This document shows, piece after piece, positions 17,721 through 26,786 of a stretch of 64,000 nucleotides of DNA. The notes under the pieces are model-generated. The model was not told the origin of the DNA, made no database searches, and was given only the letters and a program-made list of their open reading frames with translations. Every line of letters starts with the position of its first letter. Positions within the stretch are counted from its first letter, which is position 1. The stretch is from the NCBI RefSeq assembly GCF_000974485.1, contig NZ_BBOM01000005.1, forward strand, positions 310,001-374,000, read 5' to 3'. Source of the DNA: Streptomyces sp. NBRC 109706. GTDB lineage: Bacteria; Actinomycetota; Actinomycetes; Streptomycetales; Streptomycetaceae. Both the position numbers and the translations under genes were made by a program.

Positions 17721-19346
17721 ATGATGATTTCGCGGAAGTCCATATCCGTCGGCGTGGCCGCGACCACCCTGCTCGTGCTCACCGCCGCCTGCAGCTCGGA
17801 CGGCTCGGGCCGGCCGCCGGCACGCGCGGACGTCGAGCGGCCGGGCAGCTATCCCGAACTGCCGGATGCCCTGGGCACCCAGACGCTCGACTGGTCCGAC
17901 TGCCCCACCCCGTCCCCTTCGCAGGATCCGATGGCCACCGCGCCGCCGGACGACCTGCCGGACGGCACCGGCTGGGAGTGCGCGGACCTCACCGTTCCGC
18001 TGGACTACGCGGAGCCGGAGGGCGACACCATCGAGCTGGCCCTGAACCGTGCCGTCTCCCCCGTCCCGAGCGAGGACCGGATCGGCTCGCTGCTCTTCAA
18101 CTTCGGCGGCCCCGGCGGCTCGGGCGTCGCCACCCTGCCGCTGGCCGCCGAGGACTACGAGGAGCTGCGCGCCGGCGGCTTCGACCTGGTGAGCTTCGAT
18201 CCGCGCGGGGTCGGCGAGAGCGAGGGCATCGAGTGCCTGGACGGACCCGCCAGGGACGCCGCCTCCCAGGAGCTGACCGGGATACCGGACACCGAGGCCG
18301 AACGGGCCGTCGCCGAGCGCCAGGACCGGGAGTACGTCGAAGGCTGCGTCGCCGACTCGGGGCATCTGCTGCCCCATGTCACCACCGCCAATACCGCCCG
18401 TGACCTGGATCTGATCCGTCATGTGCTGGGCGACACCCGGCTGAACTACGTGGGCATCTCCTATGGCAGCCAGCTGGGCGCCGCCTACGCCAACCTCTTC
18501 CCCGACCGGGTCGGCCGCACCGTGCTGGACGCGGTCGTCGACCCCGACCCCGATCCGGTGCACCAGAGCCTGCTGGACGCCGAGGGCTTCCAACTGGCCC
18601 TCGACCACTACCTCGCGGACTGCGTCGACCGGGCGAGCTGCCCGGCCGGGGACGATGTCGCCGCCGGCGCACGCTGGCTCAGCCAGCTGCTCGACGAGCT
18701 GGAGGAGGAGCCGCTGCCCACGGACGACCCCGACGGACGGCTGCTCAACTCGCTGCTGGCCTACACCGGCATCGTCTCCGCGCTCTACTCCGAGGAGACC
18801 TGGGAGTACCTCACCATGGGCCTGAACGAGGTGCGGGAGCGGGGCACCGGCTCCCTGCTGCTCTACCTCGCCGACTTCTACGATGGCCGTGACCCGGCGA
18901 CCGGCGAGTACTCCTCCCAGAACGACTCCTTTGTCGCGATCCGCTGCGCCGACCGGCCCGGCGGCATGTCGGAGGAGGAACTACTCGCGTACGAGGACGA
19001 GTTCATCGAGACCTCGGAGGTCTTCGGCCGCTACATGGTGTGGGGGCTGGCCGGCTGCGGCGAGCACTGGCCGGTGACGGAGGCGGCCGAGCCGCAGGAC
19101 TACGACGCGACGGGGGCGGCCGAGCCGATCCTGCTGGTGGCCACCACGGGCGATCCGGCGACCCCGCACTCCGGCGCCGAGCGGATGCAGGACGCCATGG
19201 GCGGCCCCGGGATCGCGCCGCTGCTCACCTACGACGGCGAGGGCCACGGCGCCTACACCGGCGGCGACCCCTGTGTGGTGGAGGCGGTCAACGCCCATCT
19301 GCTGACGGGCGACGTCCCCGAGGACGGCCTGGTCTGCCAGGGCTGA
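17721..19346 (+). CDS. secreted tripeptidyl aminopeptidase-type alpha/beta hydrolase (paralog 3 of 3)
   Basis: A 541-residue lipoprotein of the same family: lipobox LTAAC (C24), NFGGPGGSG (127-135), nucleophile S247 in GISYGS, D478 and H509. It begins 2 bp after paralog 2; the double ATG at 17721/17724 is the likely start through coupling, with a GTG at 17712 as an alternative. The frame is open some 300 bp upstream but only as a shadow of paralog 2. A strong hairpin follows at 19363, so the transcript ends there. Confidence 0.92.
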   Translation: MMISRKSISVGVAATTLLVLTAACSSDGSGRPPARADVERPGSYPELPDALGTQTLDWSDCPTPSPSQDPMATAPPDDLPDGTGWECADLTVPLDYAEPEGDTIELALNRAVSPVPSEDRIGSLLFNFGGPGGSGVATLPLAAEDYEELRAGGFDLVSFDPRGVGESEGIECLDGPARDAASQELTGIPDTEAERAVAERQDREYVEGCVADSGHLLPHVTTANTARDLDLIRHVLGDTRLNYVGISYGSQLGAAYANLFPDRVGRTVLDAVVDPDPDPVHQSLLDAEGFQLALDHYLADCVDRASCPAGDDVAAGARWLSQLLDELEEEPLPTDDPDGRLLNSLLAYTGIVSALYSEETWEYLTMGLNEVRERGTGSLLLYLADFYDGRDPATGEYSSQNDSFVAIRCADRPGGMSEEELLAYEDEFIETSEVFGRYMVWGLAGCGEHWPVTEAAEPQDYDATGAAEPILLVATTGDPATPHSGAERMQDAMGGPGIAPLLTYDGEGHGAYTGGDPCVVEAVNAHLLTGDVPEDGLVCQG

Positions 19347-19362
19347 AGGAGCCCCCCGAACG

Positions 19363-19405
19363 CGCCACGGCCCGGGACCTCATGCCGAGGTCCCGGGCCG
19401 TGGCG
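19363..19405. terminator. bidirectional terminator hairpin between peptidase 3 and moeZ
   Basis: A perfect 18-bp stem (19363-19380 with 19388-19405) and 7-nt loop CATGCCG, placed between two convergent genes. There is no T-run, as usual in Streptomyces. Confidence 0.9.
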
Positions 19406-19420
19406 GCTTCCGGACGAGCG

Positions 19421-19452
19421 TCTCAGTAGACGGGCTTCTCAGTAGACGGGCT
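19421..19452. repeat. 16-bp tandem duplication at the moeZ stop codon
   Basis: TCTCAGTAGACGGGCT is present twice in direct succession (19421-19436, 19437-19452). The inner copy encodes the last residues and the stop of moeZ; the outer copy repeats them in the 3' UTR. The reading frame is unaffected. Confidence 0.92.
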
Positions 19453-20617
19453 TCTCCGGCTCGATCTGGTTGACCCAGCCGATGACCCCGCCGCCGACAT
19501 GCACCGCGTCCGCGAAGCCCGCGTTCTTGAGCACCGCCAGCACCTCGGCCGACCTGACGCCGGTCTTGCAGTGCAGCACGATCCGCCGGTCCTGCGGCAG
19601 CTCGCTGAGCGCGGTGCCCATCAGGAACTCGTTCTTCGGGATCAGCCGCGCGCCCGGGATCGAAACGATCTCGTACTCGTTGGGCTCCCGCACATCGATG
19701 ATGTCGATCTTCTCGTCGCCGTCGATCCACTCCTTGAGCTGCCCGGGAGTGATCGTCGAGTCCTGGGCCGCGGCCTGCGCCTCGTCCGAGACCACGCCGC
19801 AGAACGCCTCGTAGTCGATCAGCTCGGTGACCGTCGGGTTCTCCCCGCAGACCGCGCAGTTGGGGTCCTTGCGGACCTTGACCTGGCGGTAGTTCATCTC
19901 CAGGGCGTCATAGATCATCAGCCGCCCGACCAGCGGGTCGCCCACGCCGGCCAGCAGCTTGATCGCCTCGGTGACCTGGATCGAACCGACCGAGGCGCAC
20001 AGCACGCCGAGCACCCCGCCCTCGGCGCAGGAGGGCACCATGCCGGGCGGCGGCGGCTCGGGGTACAGGCAGCGGTAGCAGGGGCCGTGCTCGGACCAGA
20101 ACACGGACGCCTGACCGTCGAAGCGGTAGATCGAGCCCCAGACATAGGGCTTGTTCAGCAGCACACAGGCGTCGTTGACCAGATAGCGGGTGGCGAAGTT
20201 GTCCGTGCCGTCCACGATCAGGTCGTACTGGGCGAAGATCTCCATCACATTGGAGGAGTCAAGACGTTCCTGGTGCAGGTTGACCTGGACATACGGGTTG
20301 ATGCCCAGCACGGAGTCCTTCGCCGACTCGGCCTTGGAGCGGCCGATGTCCGACTGGCTGTGGATGATCTGCCGCTGCAGATTGGACTCGTCCACCTCGT
20401 CGAACTCGACGATGCCCAGCGTGCCGACGCCCGCCGCGGCCAGATACATCAGCGCGGGCGAACCGAGCCCGCCGGCGCCCACGGCGAGCACCTTGGCGTT
20501 CTTCAGCCGCTTCTGGCCCGCCATCCCCACATCGGGAATGATCAGGTGGCGGGAGTACCTGCGGACCTCATCGACGGTTAGCTCGGCGGCCGGCTCTACC
20601 AGCGGGGGCAGCGACAC
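19439..20617 (-). CDS. moeZ: adenylyltransferase/sulfurtransferase MoeZ
   Basis: A 392-residue two-domain protein. The E1-like domain has the GAGGLG nucleotide loop (47-52), zinc cysteines in CYRC and CAVC, and a PSCAEGGVLG motif. The C-terminal rhodanese domain carries the persulfide cysteine C350 in HCKTGVR. It adenylates and sulfurates the C-terminus of ThiS/MoaD-like carrier proteins, supplying sulfur for molybdopterin, thiocarboxylate-dependent cysteine and some natural products. Start is a GTG with GGAG five bases upstream. The gene end carries a 16-bp duplication. The corresponding M. tuberculosis gene (moeB1/moeZ, Rv3206c from memory) lies in the same neighbourhood. Confidence 0.94.
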   Translation of the reverse strand: MSLPPLVEPAAELTVDEVRRYSRHLIIPDVGMAGQKRLKNAKVLAVGAGGLGSPALMYLAAAGVGTLGIVEFDEVDESNLQRQIIHSQSDIGRSKAESAKDSVLGINPYVQVNLHQERLDSSNVMEIFAQYDLIVDGTDNFATRYLVNDACVLLNKPYVWGSIYRFDGQASVFWSEHGPCYRCLYPEPPPPGMVPSCAEGGVLGVLCASVGSIQVTEAIKLLAGVGDPLVGRLMIYDALEMNYRQVKVRKDPNCAVCGENPTVTELIDYEAFCGVVSDEAQAAAQDSTITPGQLKEWIDGDEKIDIIDVREPNEYEIVSIPGARLIPKNEFLMGTALSELPQDRRIVLHCKTGVRSAEVLAVLKNAGFADAVHVGGGVIGWVNQIEPEKPVY

Positions 20618-20710
20618 GGGGACTCCGTATGGTCATAGGGACACTCGTTCTGCCTTCAACACTGCCACGGACGGTCTCATTCCAAGACACCGGTCCCAGC
20701 ACGCGAGACG

Positions 20711-20746
20711 GGCTCGGCCACCGGGCGGGCACCCGGCGGCCGAGCC
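20711..20746 (-). terminator. terminator hairpin of the epimerase operon
   Basis: Stem GGCTCGGCC (20711-20719) with GGCCGAGCC (20738-20746), continued after one mismatch by a 5-bp inner stem. It lies 15 bp past the epimerase stop on the minus strand. Confidence 0.65.
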
Positions 20747-20760
20747 GGGCCGCCGGGCCC

Positions 20761-21711
20761 TCACATCCGGCAGGCGGCCTCCATCCAGATATCGGCCAGC
20801 GACTCCTCGAAGCCGATCCTGGCCCGCCAGCCCAGCCGGTCCCGCGCGGTGCGCACATCCGCCTGCTGCCAGCCGCCGCAGCCGTCCGGATAGGGCGAGG
20901 CCGGCGACGGCAGGCCACCGGCCGCCTCGGCGACCGGCTGCTGCCGGGGCACCGGCGGCCCCTCCAACTCCAGCAGGGTGCCGCCGTACCCGGAGATGCG
21001 GGCCAGCGCCGCCGCCGCCTCGCGCAACCGCACCGCGTGTCCGGTGCCGATGTTGACCACCCCCTGGGCGGCGGAGAGCGTCGCCGCGTGCACCGCCCTG
21101 GCGATATCCCGCACATCGACGAAATCCCGCTGGACACCCAGGCCGCCCAGCTTCAGCTCGCTGTCGCCGTGCTGCATCGCCCGGCGCAGCGAGTCGGCCA
21201 GCCGACCGAGCGGCGAACCGGCCGGCGTGCCGGGGCCCGTCGGCGAGAACACCCGCAGCACGATCGCGTCGAGCCCGGAGCCGAGCACCAGCTCGGTGGC
21301 CGCCAGCTTGCTCACCCCGTAGGGGCCGCCGGGGCGGGCCACCGCGTCCTCCGCGATCGAGGAACCCGCCTGCGAGGGCCCGTACTCGGCGGCGCAGCCC
21401 ACATGCACCAGGCGCGCCCGGCAGCCGCTGCGCCGCATCGACTCGCAGAGCGTCGCGGTGGCCACCGTGTTGTGCCTGGCCAGCTCGCTGGCCGTGCCAC
21501 GGATCGCGCCCGCGCAGTTGATCACCACCCCGGGGTGCACCGCGTCGAGAAAACGGGTGAGCGCCCCCGGGCTCCCGGTGGACAGGTCGAAACGGACATC
21601 CGCGTCGTCGCCGCGCCCCAGCGCGGTCAGCTGCACAGCGGGATCGGCCAACAGCCGGTCGGCCACGAAGCGGCCCAGATACCCGCCGGCACCCAGCAAC
21701 AGCACTCTCAT
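20761..21711 (-). CDS. NAD-dependent epimerase/dehydratase (extended SDR)
   Basis: A 316-residue extended short-chain dehydrogenase with the N-terminal GAGGYLG nucleotide loop and the catalytic YGVSK (Y-x3-K), as in nucleotide-sugar epimerases and dehydratases. The ATG at 21711 has an excellent GGGAGGT six bases upstream; the frame is open 200 bp further but that part is not protein-like. It is the last gene of a minus-strand unit with a membrane protein and a glycosyltransferase remnant, suggesting an exopolysaccharide or cell-surface glycan task. The exact sugar substrate cannot be read from sequence. Confidence 0.87.
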   Translation of the reverse strand: MRVLLLGAGGYLGRFVADRLLADPAVQLTALGRGDDADVRFDLSTGSPGALTRFLDAVHPGVVINCAGAIRGTASELARHNTVATATLCESMRRSGCRARLVHVGCAAEYGPSQAGSSIAEDAVARPGGPYGVSKLAATELVLGSGLDAIVLRVFSPTGPGTPAGSPLGRLADSLRRAMQHGDSELKLGGLGVQRDFVDVRDIARAVHAATLSAAQGVVNIGTGHAVRLREAAAALARISGYGGTLLELEGPPVPRQQPVAEAAGGLPSPASPYPDGCGGWQQADVRTARDRLGWRARIGFEESLADIWMEAACRM

Positions 21712-21766
21712 CGGCCGACCTCCCGAGAACCCACGGGGGTCGGGACGGCGGTGGGGGGTGGTGCGG

Positions 21767-22924
21767 TCATCGCTTGTCGTGCTCCTCGCATGTGAACGGT
21801 TCGGCCGTAGCCGTGGGAAGGAAAAGCTCGGATGGACGCGCGCCGGGCGCCGCGGGCGCCCTCGGCAGCCGCGCGCGATGCGTGCTGGCCCGGGGCAGCA
21901 CCACGGCGGCACCGGCCAGCAGCCAGCAGCAACCGGCCAGACAGGACAGCAGCGGAACGGCCGCCGGGCCGACGGCCTCGACGGGACCGGCCACCGGATC
22001 GGCCAACACGCCGAGCCCCGGCACCCAGGAGGCGCTGGCCAGCGCCAACGCCGACGCCTCGGCCGCGCAGGTCAGCGCGAGGCCGCCGGCGGCCAGCCGC
22101 CGCCGGCCGTGCCCGACGAGCAGCGCGGCCAGGCCGAGCAGCAGCCCGAGGGCCGCCCCGGCCAGCAGGCCCGGGCTCGACGGCGCCCCGCCGGTGAGCG
22201 CGGCGGGCGCGCGCCACACCACCCCGGCCGCGACGGCCAACCCCGCGACCAGCAGCAGGGTGGTGCGCGCCAACAGCGCCCTGGCGCCCACCCGGAACTC
22301 GCGCAGCCGGCGCCGCTCCAGCAGCCGGCCGGCCCGGGGGCCGAAGCCGTCCCGACACCAGACGACGGGCGCCACGGCCAGCGCCAGCAGCAGCGCGGTG
22401 GCCGCCGCCGGGCCCGTCTCCTGCTGCCGGCCGGGCAGCAGCTCGTCCAACAGCCCGTCGCCCGCCAGCGCATAGGCCACCGGCGGCAGCGACAGCAGAC
22501 CGGCGAGCCCGGGCGGGGAGCGGCGCGCCAGCAGCGCCAGCACGACCAGCACCGTCAACGCCCCGGTGGCCAGCGTCAACGCACCGCGTCCCGGGGCGGC
22601 CTCGGCTGGCAGCCGGGCCAGCAGCGCGAGCCCGGCCACGGTGAGCGCGCCGGGCAGCAACGGCAACAGCAGCGGCGGCAGCAGGGCCGGGCCCCGGCGC
22701 CGCCCGGCGGGCGGCGGCGCCGGCGGCCCTGAGGCGCGCGGCGCCCGCGCGTGCAACTCCTCGGCCAGCGAGAACACATCGCGGTGCCGGCAGCGGGCGG
22801 CCGTCGCCTCGTCGACGCCGCGCGCCTCAAGGCCGGCGGCGATCTCCAGCGGGTCGACGGCCCGGGCGCACAGCTCGCCGTGCTCGCGCAGCAGCGCGCG
22901 CACCGGATCGGCCGGCGCGTTCAT
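21767..22924 (-). CDS. polytopic membrane protein of unknown function
   Basis: A 385-residue protein. The soluble N-terminus (about 70 residues, with DPLEIAAGLEARGV and HRDVFSLAEEL) is followed by roughly ten Ala/Leu-rich membrane segments. Its start overlaps the stop of the upstream glycosyltransferase gene by ATGA, so the two are translationally coupled. I recognise it only as a Streptomyces membrane protein kept next to DUF3492 glycosyltransferases and an epimerase; a role in glycan export or polymerisation is inference. Codon use is normal for the window. Confidence 0.8.
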   Translation of the reverse strand: MNAPADPVRALLREHGELCARAVDPLEIAAGLEARGVDEATAARCRHRDVFSLAEELHARAPRASGPPAPPPAGRRRGPALLPPLLLPLLPGALTVAGLALLARLPAEAAPGRGALTLATGALTVLVVLALLARRSPPGLAGLLSLPPVAYALAGDGLLDELLPGRQQETGPAAATALLLALAVAPVVWCRDGFGPRAGRLLERRRLREFRVGARALLARTTLLLVAGLAVAAGVVWRAPAALTGGAPSSPGLLAGAALGLLLGLAALLVGHGRRRLAAGGLALTCAAEASALALASASWVPGLGVLADPVAGPVEAVGPAAVPLLSCLAGCCWLLAGAAVVLPRASTHRARLPRAPAAPGARPSELFLPTATAEPFTCEEHDKR

Positions 22925-24027
22925 GACCGTTCCTCCGCGGCGGCCACGACGGCGGGCGGCGCGTCGCGCGCGGCCTCGGCATAGCCGGCGTCCACGGCGG
23001 CGATGCCGCCCTCGGCGGTGAACAGCTCCAGCGCCCTGGCCCTGGCGCGGGCGCCCAGCAGCGCGCGGCGGCCCGGATCGCGCAGCAGCGCGAGGCAGGC
23101 GGCGGCCAGCAGCGGGCCGGGGTCGATGCCCTGCCGGACGGGCCGCTGCCGCGCCGGATCGGCGCCGCACCGCCGCTGCCAGCGGCCGGCCCGTGCGTCG
23201 CCCGGGGTGATCAGCTCGGCGGCGGCGTACACGGCCCTGGCCAGGCGGAGTTGGAAGGCCGCCAGCAGCGCCCGCACCGGCGCCCGCGCGGCGGACGGCG
23301 AGACGGCATGCCCGGCGCCGGCGCCGGCCAGGGCGGTCAGATGGTGTTCCCGCAGCCGCACCCGGAACTCGGTGACCAGCAGCGGGGTGCCGTGCAGATG
23401 CCGGGCGAGCAGCCCGGGCAGCGCGGCCGGACCGCCGCCCACGGCATGGCAGAGATCGACGGCGTCGAGCCCGGGCGCGATGCCAGGGCCGCCGTACCAG
23501 TCGAGCGAGAGCGGGCGGAGCGCGCGCTCCAGCCGTTCGGCGACGGTCAGCAGATCCCCGACGCCGGCGCCCACGGCGGCGCGCGGCGCGCCCGGCCGCC
23601 GGCAGCCGCTCTCCAGGACGGCGATCGCCTGGTCGGAGGCGAGCCAGCGGGGCAGACCGCCGTGCTCGGCGGCGAGTTCGGCGAGCCCGAGCAGACCGTT
23701 GGTGAAACGGTCCCTCAGGACGTGGGGACCGCTCGGCTCCTCCTCGGCGAGGCCGACCGTTAACTCCTCGAAGGCCGCCGCGTAGCCACGGGCCACGGCA
23801 CGCCCCGGCCGGTCGCCCGGCGGCGGACCCCAGAGCGGAGCGGTGCGCACCAGCCTGACCTGGGGCGGCGTGGGGCAGCGCGGCCCGCGGGCCTGCTGCC
23901 GGCCCCGGCTGAGCGCGCGGACCTCGAAGTCGTGCCAGGGCAGACCGCGCACCAGCTGGTCGGTCCAACCGACCAACTCGCCCTGGGCATACGGATAGCC
24001 ACCCTCGGTGAGCAGTGCCACGCGCAC
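22921..24027 (-). CDS. DUF3492/PelF-like glycosyltransferase, internally deleted
   Basis: A 368-residue product with the PelF-type N-terminus VRVALLTEGGYPYAQGE and the extreme C-terminus of the family (CLALLRDPGRRALLG, ALELFT). The acceptor domain runs normally to LITPGDARAGRW (about residue 280), but then QRPVRQGIDPGP joins directly to the last 60 residues. The donor-sugar Rossmann domain, with the expected GRIEPAKD, EGFP and E-x7-E motifs, is absent; family members are about 480-500 residues. The frame is intact, so this is a precise internal deletion and the enzyme is predicted inactive as a transferase. Start: GTG with GGGGG upstream, aligning with family starts; an ATG at 24045 is also possible. 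Confidence 0.75.
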   Translation of the reverse strand: MRVALLTEGGYPYAQGELVGWTDQLVRGLPWHDFEVRALSRGRQQARGPRCPTPPQVRLVRTAPLWGPPPGDRPGRAVARGYAAAFEELTVGLAEEEPSGPHVLRDRFTNGLLGLAELAAEHGGLPRWLASDQAIAVLESGCRRPGAPRAAVGAGVGDLLTVAERLERALRPLSLDWYGGPGIAPGLDAVDLCHAVGGGPAALPGLLARHLHGTPLLVTEFRVRLREHHLTALAGAGAGHAVSPSAARAPVRALLAAFQLRLARAVYAAAELITPGDARAGRWQRRCGADPARQRPVRQGIDPGPLLAAACLALLRDPGRRALLGARARARALELFTAEGGIAAVDAGYAEAARDAPPAVVAAAEERS

Positions 24028-24238
24028 CGGCGCACCCCCTGACATCGTCTCTGGAGGAAGGATCTCGACGGGCCGTGAGGACCTCGTGAGAGAAGGACCT
24101 CGGCGACTGAGACGCTATGTCCGGGACGGCGAGGCTCGCCGGACGGTTGTCCGCCACGCCATCAGAAGGGGTGAATAATCGTGACTTCGCAGGTGTTCAC
24201 TCGTTTGCACGAATCCGGGTGCCCGGGCCGACGCCGGC

Positions 24239-25396
24239 TCAGTTGCCGGGATGCGGCCAGGCGTTGGCCTCGCAGGTGACGCCGTCGATGGTGAGGAACT
24301 TCGTCTGCTGCATCATCACCGGCGCCAACGCGCCCTCGCCCGGGCACAGCGCGTGCCCGTAGCCCAGCCGGTGGCCGACCTCGTGGTTGACGAGCATCCT
24401 GCGGTAGTCGGCGATCTCGTCGCCATAGGTCTCCGACCCCTGTGCGAACCGCCAGGCGTTGATCATCACCCGATCGGTGCTGGACGAGTTGCAGGAGACG
24501 TTGTCCTCGGTGGTGTCGAGCCCCGAGCGGGCACACCAGTCGGCCGTGGTGCCCGGGCTGGCCAGGGTGACCACGAAGTCGTAGTCGCCCTCGGAGACCC
24601 GGGCGAAGCCACGCTCGCCCGCGTTGCCCCAGCTGCGCTCGTCGCTCAGGGTGCGGTGCACCACCTCCGCGAAGAACTCCGCGTCGATGCCCAGGCCCTC
24701 CTCCACGTCCACCCGGTAGCGCAGCAGGGTGACCGCCTCCGGATCGGATGCGGGCTCGGACCCCGCCACGGGGACCAGCTCACCCGATCCGGTGAGGTCG
24801 GGGTCGAGCGGGAAGGTCGTCTCCATCAGCTCGTCGTAGTCGGGCTCCGGCTCGTCCTCGACCACGTCACCGCCGCCGCCCGCCTCGCCCGCCTCCCCCT
24901 CGTCGTCGCCTTCCGTCGGCATCGGTCGCGCGTCCGCGCCACCGTCCGGCTCCAGCGCGAAGCGCTCCGCCCGGCCGGGGGCGTCCTCCTCGTCCGGACG
25001 CGCCAACTGCCCGGCCAACAGCACCACCAGCACCGTGACCAGCGCGGCCGATGTCACCCCGAGCAGCGAACGCGCCCGTCCCTGCCGGGACCTGCCGTGG
25101 CCCGGACCCTTGCCGGACGCGGCCGGGCTCACCGGGCGCGCCCGACGGCCGCCGGAGCGCTGCCCGGGAACGGTGGGCGCCCGCTCGGGGGCATCCGCCG
25201 ACTCGGCCGACTTCCGCAGCGGGTCATAGGTGTCGAACGCGTCAAAGGCGTCGAAGGCGTCCAGATAGTCCTGACGCGGACCCGGACGGCCGGGCCCGGC
25301 GGGTCCCCCGGCGCGGCCCTCGGCAGGTCCTCCGGCGGGGCCAAGCCCACCCCGGGGCCGGTCGGGAGCGGGCACTCGGCCGTCACGGCGTTCCAT
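24239..25396 (-). CDS. DUF3152 membrane-anchored metalloprotease-like protein
   Basis: A 385-residue protein. An N-terminal Gly/Pro/Asp-rich cytoplasmic region includes a DAF tripeptide repeat (about residues 46-54). One membrane helix follows near 111-133, then an acidic linker and a DUF3152 extracellular domain. The domain contains a zinc-protease signature H338-E-V-G-H342-x5-H348 and several cysteines. A proteolytic activity is suggested by the motif but, to my knowledge, not established. The ATG at 25396 has GAGGG upstream. It is 9 bp downstream of the hydrolase gene, so they are probably cotranscribed. The M. tuberculosis counterpart would be Rv3207c (from memory), also beside moeZ. Confidence 0.87.
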   Translation of the reverse strand: MERRDGRVPAPDRPRGGLGPAGGPAEGRAGGPAGPGRPGPRQDYLDAFDAFDAFDTYDPLRKSAESADAPERAPTVPGQRSGGRRARPVSPAASGKGPGHGRSRQGRARSLLGVTSAALVTVLVVLLAGQLARPDEEDAPGRAERFALEPDGGADARPMPTEGDDEGEAGEAGGGGDVVEDEPEPDYDELMETTFPLDPDLTGSGELVPVAGSEPASDPEAVTLLRYRVDVEEGLGIDAEFFAEVVHRTLSDERSWGNAGERGFARVSEGDYDFVVTLASPGTTADWCARSGLDTTEDNVSCNSSSTDRVMINAWRFAQGSETYGDEIADYRRMLVNHEVGHRLGYGHALCPGEGALAPVMMQQTKFLTIDGVTCEANAWPHPGN

Positions 25397-25405
25397 CCGG
25401 TGCCC

Positions 25406-26374
25406 TCAGCCCTCCCGCGTGGTGGCCGCGCGGAACTCGCGGAACGCGTCGGCCACCAGGTCGGGGAACTCCATCATGGCGACATGCCCCGCCTCGGGCA
25501 GCACCACGAGACGCGAGGCGCCGAACGCCCGGCTGGCCCGCCTGGCCATCCGGTAGGAGACCAGCCGGTCCCGCACCCCGTACACCAACAGCGTGGGCAC
25601 CATGACCCGTTCGGCCTGGCGCCACAGGGACTGCTGGCCGCCCAGCGTGTAGGCGTTGACCAGGCCCCTGGCCGAGCGGGTGAGCGAGTCCCAGAAGTAC
25701 GGCAGGGACTGACGACGCTCCAGCTCGGCCTTGGCGGCCGAGAACTCCTCGGGCGTGATCCGCGATGGGTCTCCGTAGCACAGATGTAGGACATCACGGG
25801 CACGCTGCTCCGGCGACAAGGCGCGCGTCATACGCCGCAAGAGGCGTCCCATCCCGGGTCCGCCCAGCAGCGCGGTGGGCAACGCGGTGCGCTGCGGCGG
25901 CAGCTCGGGCAGCGCCGGCGAGACCAGCGTCAGGGTGCGCACCAGATCGGGCCTGAGGGCGGCGACCCGGGTGACCACGGAGCCGCCGAGCGAGTTGCCG
26001 AAGAGATGCACCGGGCCACGCCCGGACGCCTCCAACTCGCGCAGCACCGCCCTGGCATGGCCGATCACCGAGTAGTCGCCGCTGTCCGGCGGCGGGGAGG
26101 CACCGAACCCCGGCAGGTCGAGGGCCTCGCACTCCAGATCGCCGGCCAACAGCTCCATCAGCGACGACCAGTTGCGCGACGAGCCGCCGAGGCCGTGCAC
26201 CAGGAGCGCCGGCTCCAGACCGTCGGCGGTGGCCGCCCGACGCCGCACCGCCAGCGTCATCCCTGGCAGCGTCACGGTTCTGATGGTCTCCCCGGCGCGC
26301 ACCCCGGGCCAACCCTCTGCTGCGGCGAGTGCCGCCTCGACGCGCTGCTCCTCGGTGGATGGCATGGACGCCAT
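25406..26374 (-). CDS. alpha/beta hydrolase
   Basis: A soluble hydrolase of about 322 residues with the oxyanion motif HGLGGSSRNW, nucleophile elbow GNSLGGS, acid in YGVRDRLVS and histidine in PEAGHVAMM. All triad positions are present, so it should be active as an esterase, lipase or related enzyme; substrate unknown. The start is chosen at ATG 26374 because GGGGG lies about eight bases upstream; ATGs at 26365 and 26389 are alternatives. It is followed after 9 bp by the DUF3152 gene. Confidence 0.87.
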   Translation of the reverse strand: MASMPSTEEQRVEAALAAAEGWPGVRAGETIRTVTLPGMTLAVRRRAATADGLEPALLVHGLGGSSRNWSSLMELLAGDLECEALDLPGFGASPPPDSGDYSVIGHARAVLRELEASGRGPVHLFGNSLGGSVVTRVAALRPDLVRTLTLVSPALPELPPQRTALPTALLGGPGMGRLLRRMTRALSPEQRARDVLHLCYGDPSRITPEEFSAAKAELERRQSLPYFWDSLTRSARGLVNAYTLGGQQSLWRQAERVMVPTLLVYGVRDRLVSYRMARRASRAFGASRLVVLPEAGHVAMMEFPDLVADAFREFRAATTREG

Positions 26375-26513
26375 AGTACGAGCCCCCATCCCCCATGACA
26401 CGCGTCGGTGTTGGGCGCCTGGCGCGTCGAACCGGCCCGGTCTCCCCGTTCGCCCCTCGGCCCGCACGCGCCTAGGCTGGAGTTACCCGTCGGTCATCCG
26501 GAGGTGACGAGCC

Positions 26514-26786
26514 ATGACCCAGGAGCCAACCGACCCCGAGTCCCTGGACGAGTTTCTCGACGAGACACCGGACCGGGACAGCTACCGGGACAGTTACGAC
26601 GCACTCGAAGCGTTCTCGGGAGACCTCTCCGACGAGACGCCAGCCGAGGACGCCGCCGAGCAGCGCCTTGAGCTGCTGCGGCTGCGCGACACCCCGCTCA
26701 CCGAGCGCGGCACCGCCGAGAGCGATCCGGCCGACGCCGCCGAACAGTCGCGCGTCGTGGACCCAGGAGATGACGAGTACCGCTGA
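26514..26786 (+). CDS. small acidic protein of unknown function
   Basis: A 90-residue, strongly acidic protein (many Asp/Glu, no cysteine, no membrane segment), probably largely disordered apart from a central helix around AEQRLELLRLRDTPL. The start has a near-perfect GGAGGTGA six bases upstream, which makes it a credible gene despite its size. It is divergent from the hydrolase gene and precedes the tetR gene. I do not recognise its function. Confidence 0.75.
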   Translation: MTQEPTDPESLDEFLDETPDRDSYRDSYDALEAFSGDLSDETPAEDAAEQRLELLRLRDTPLTERGTAESDPADAAEQSRVVDPGDDEYR

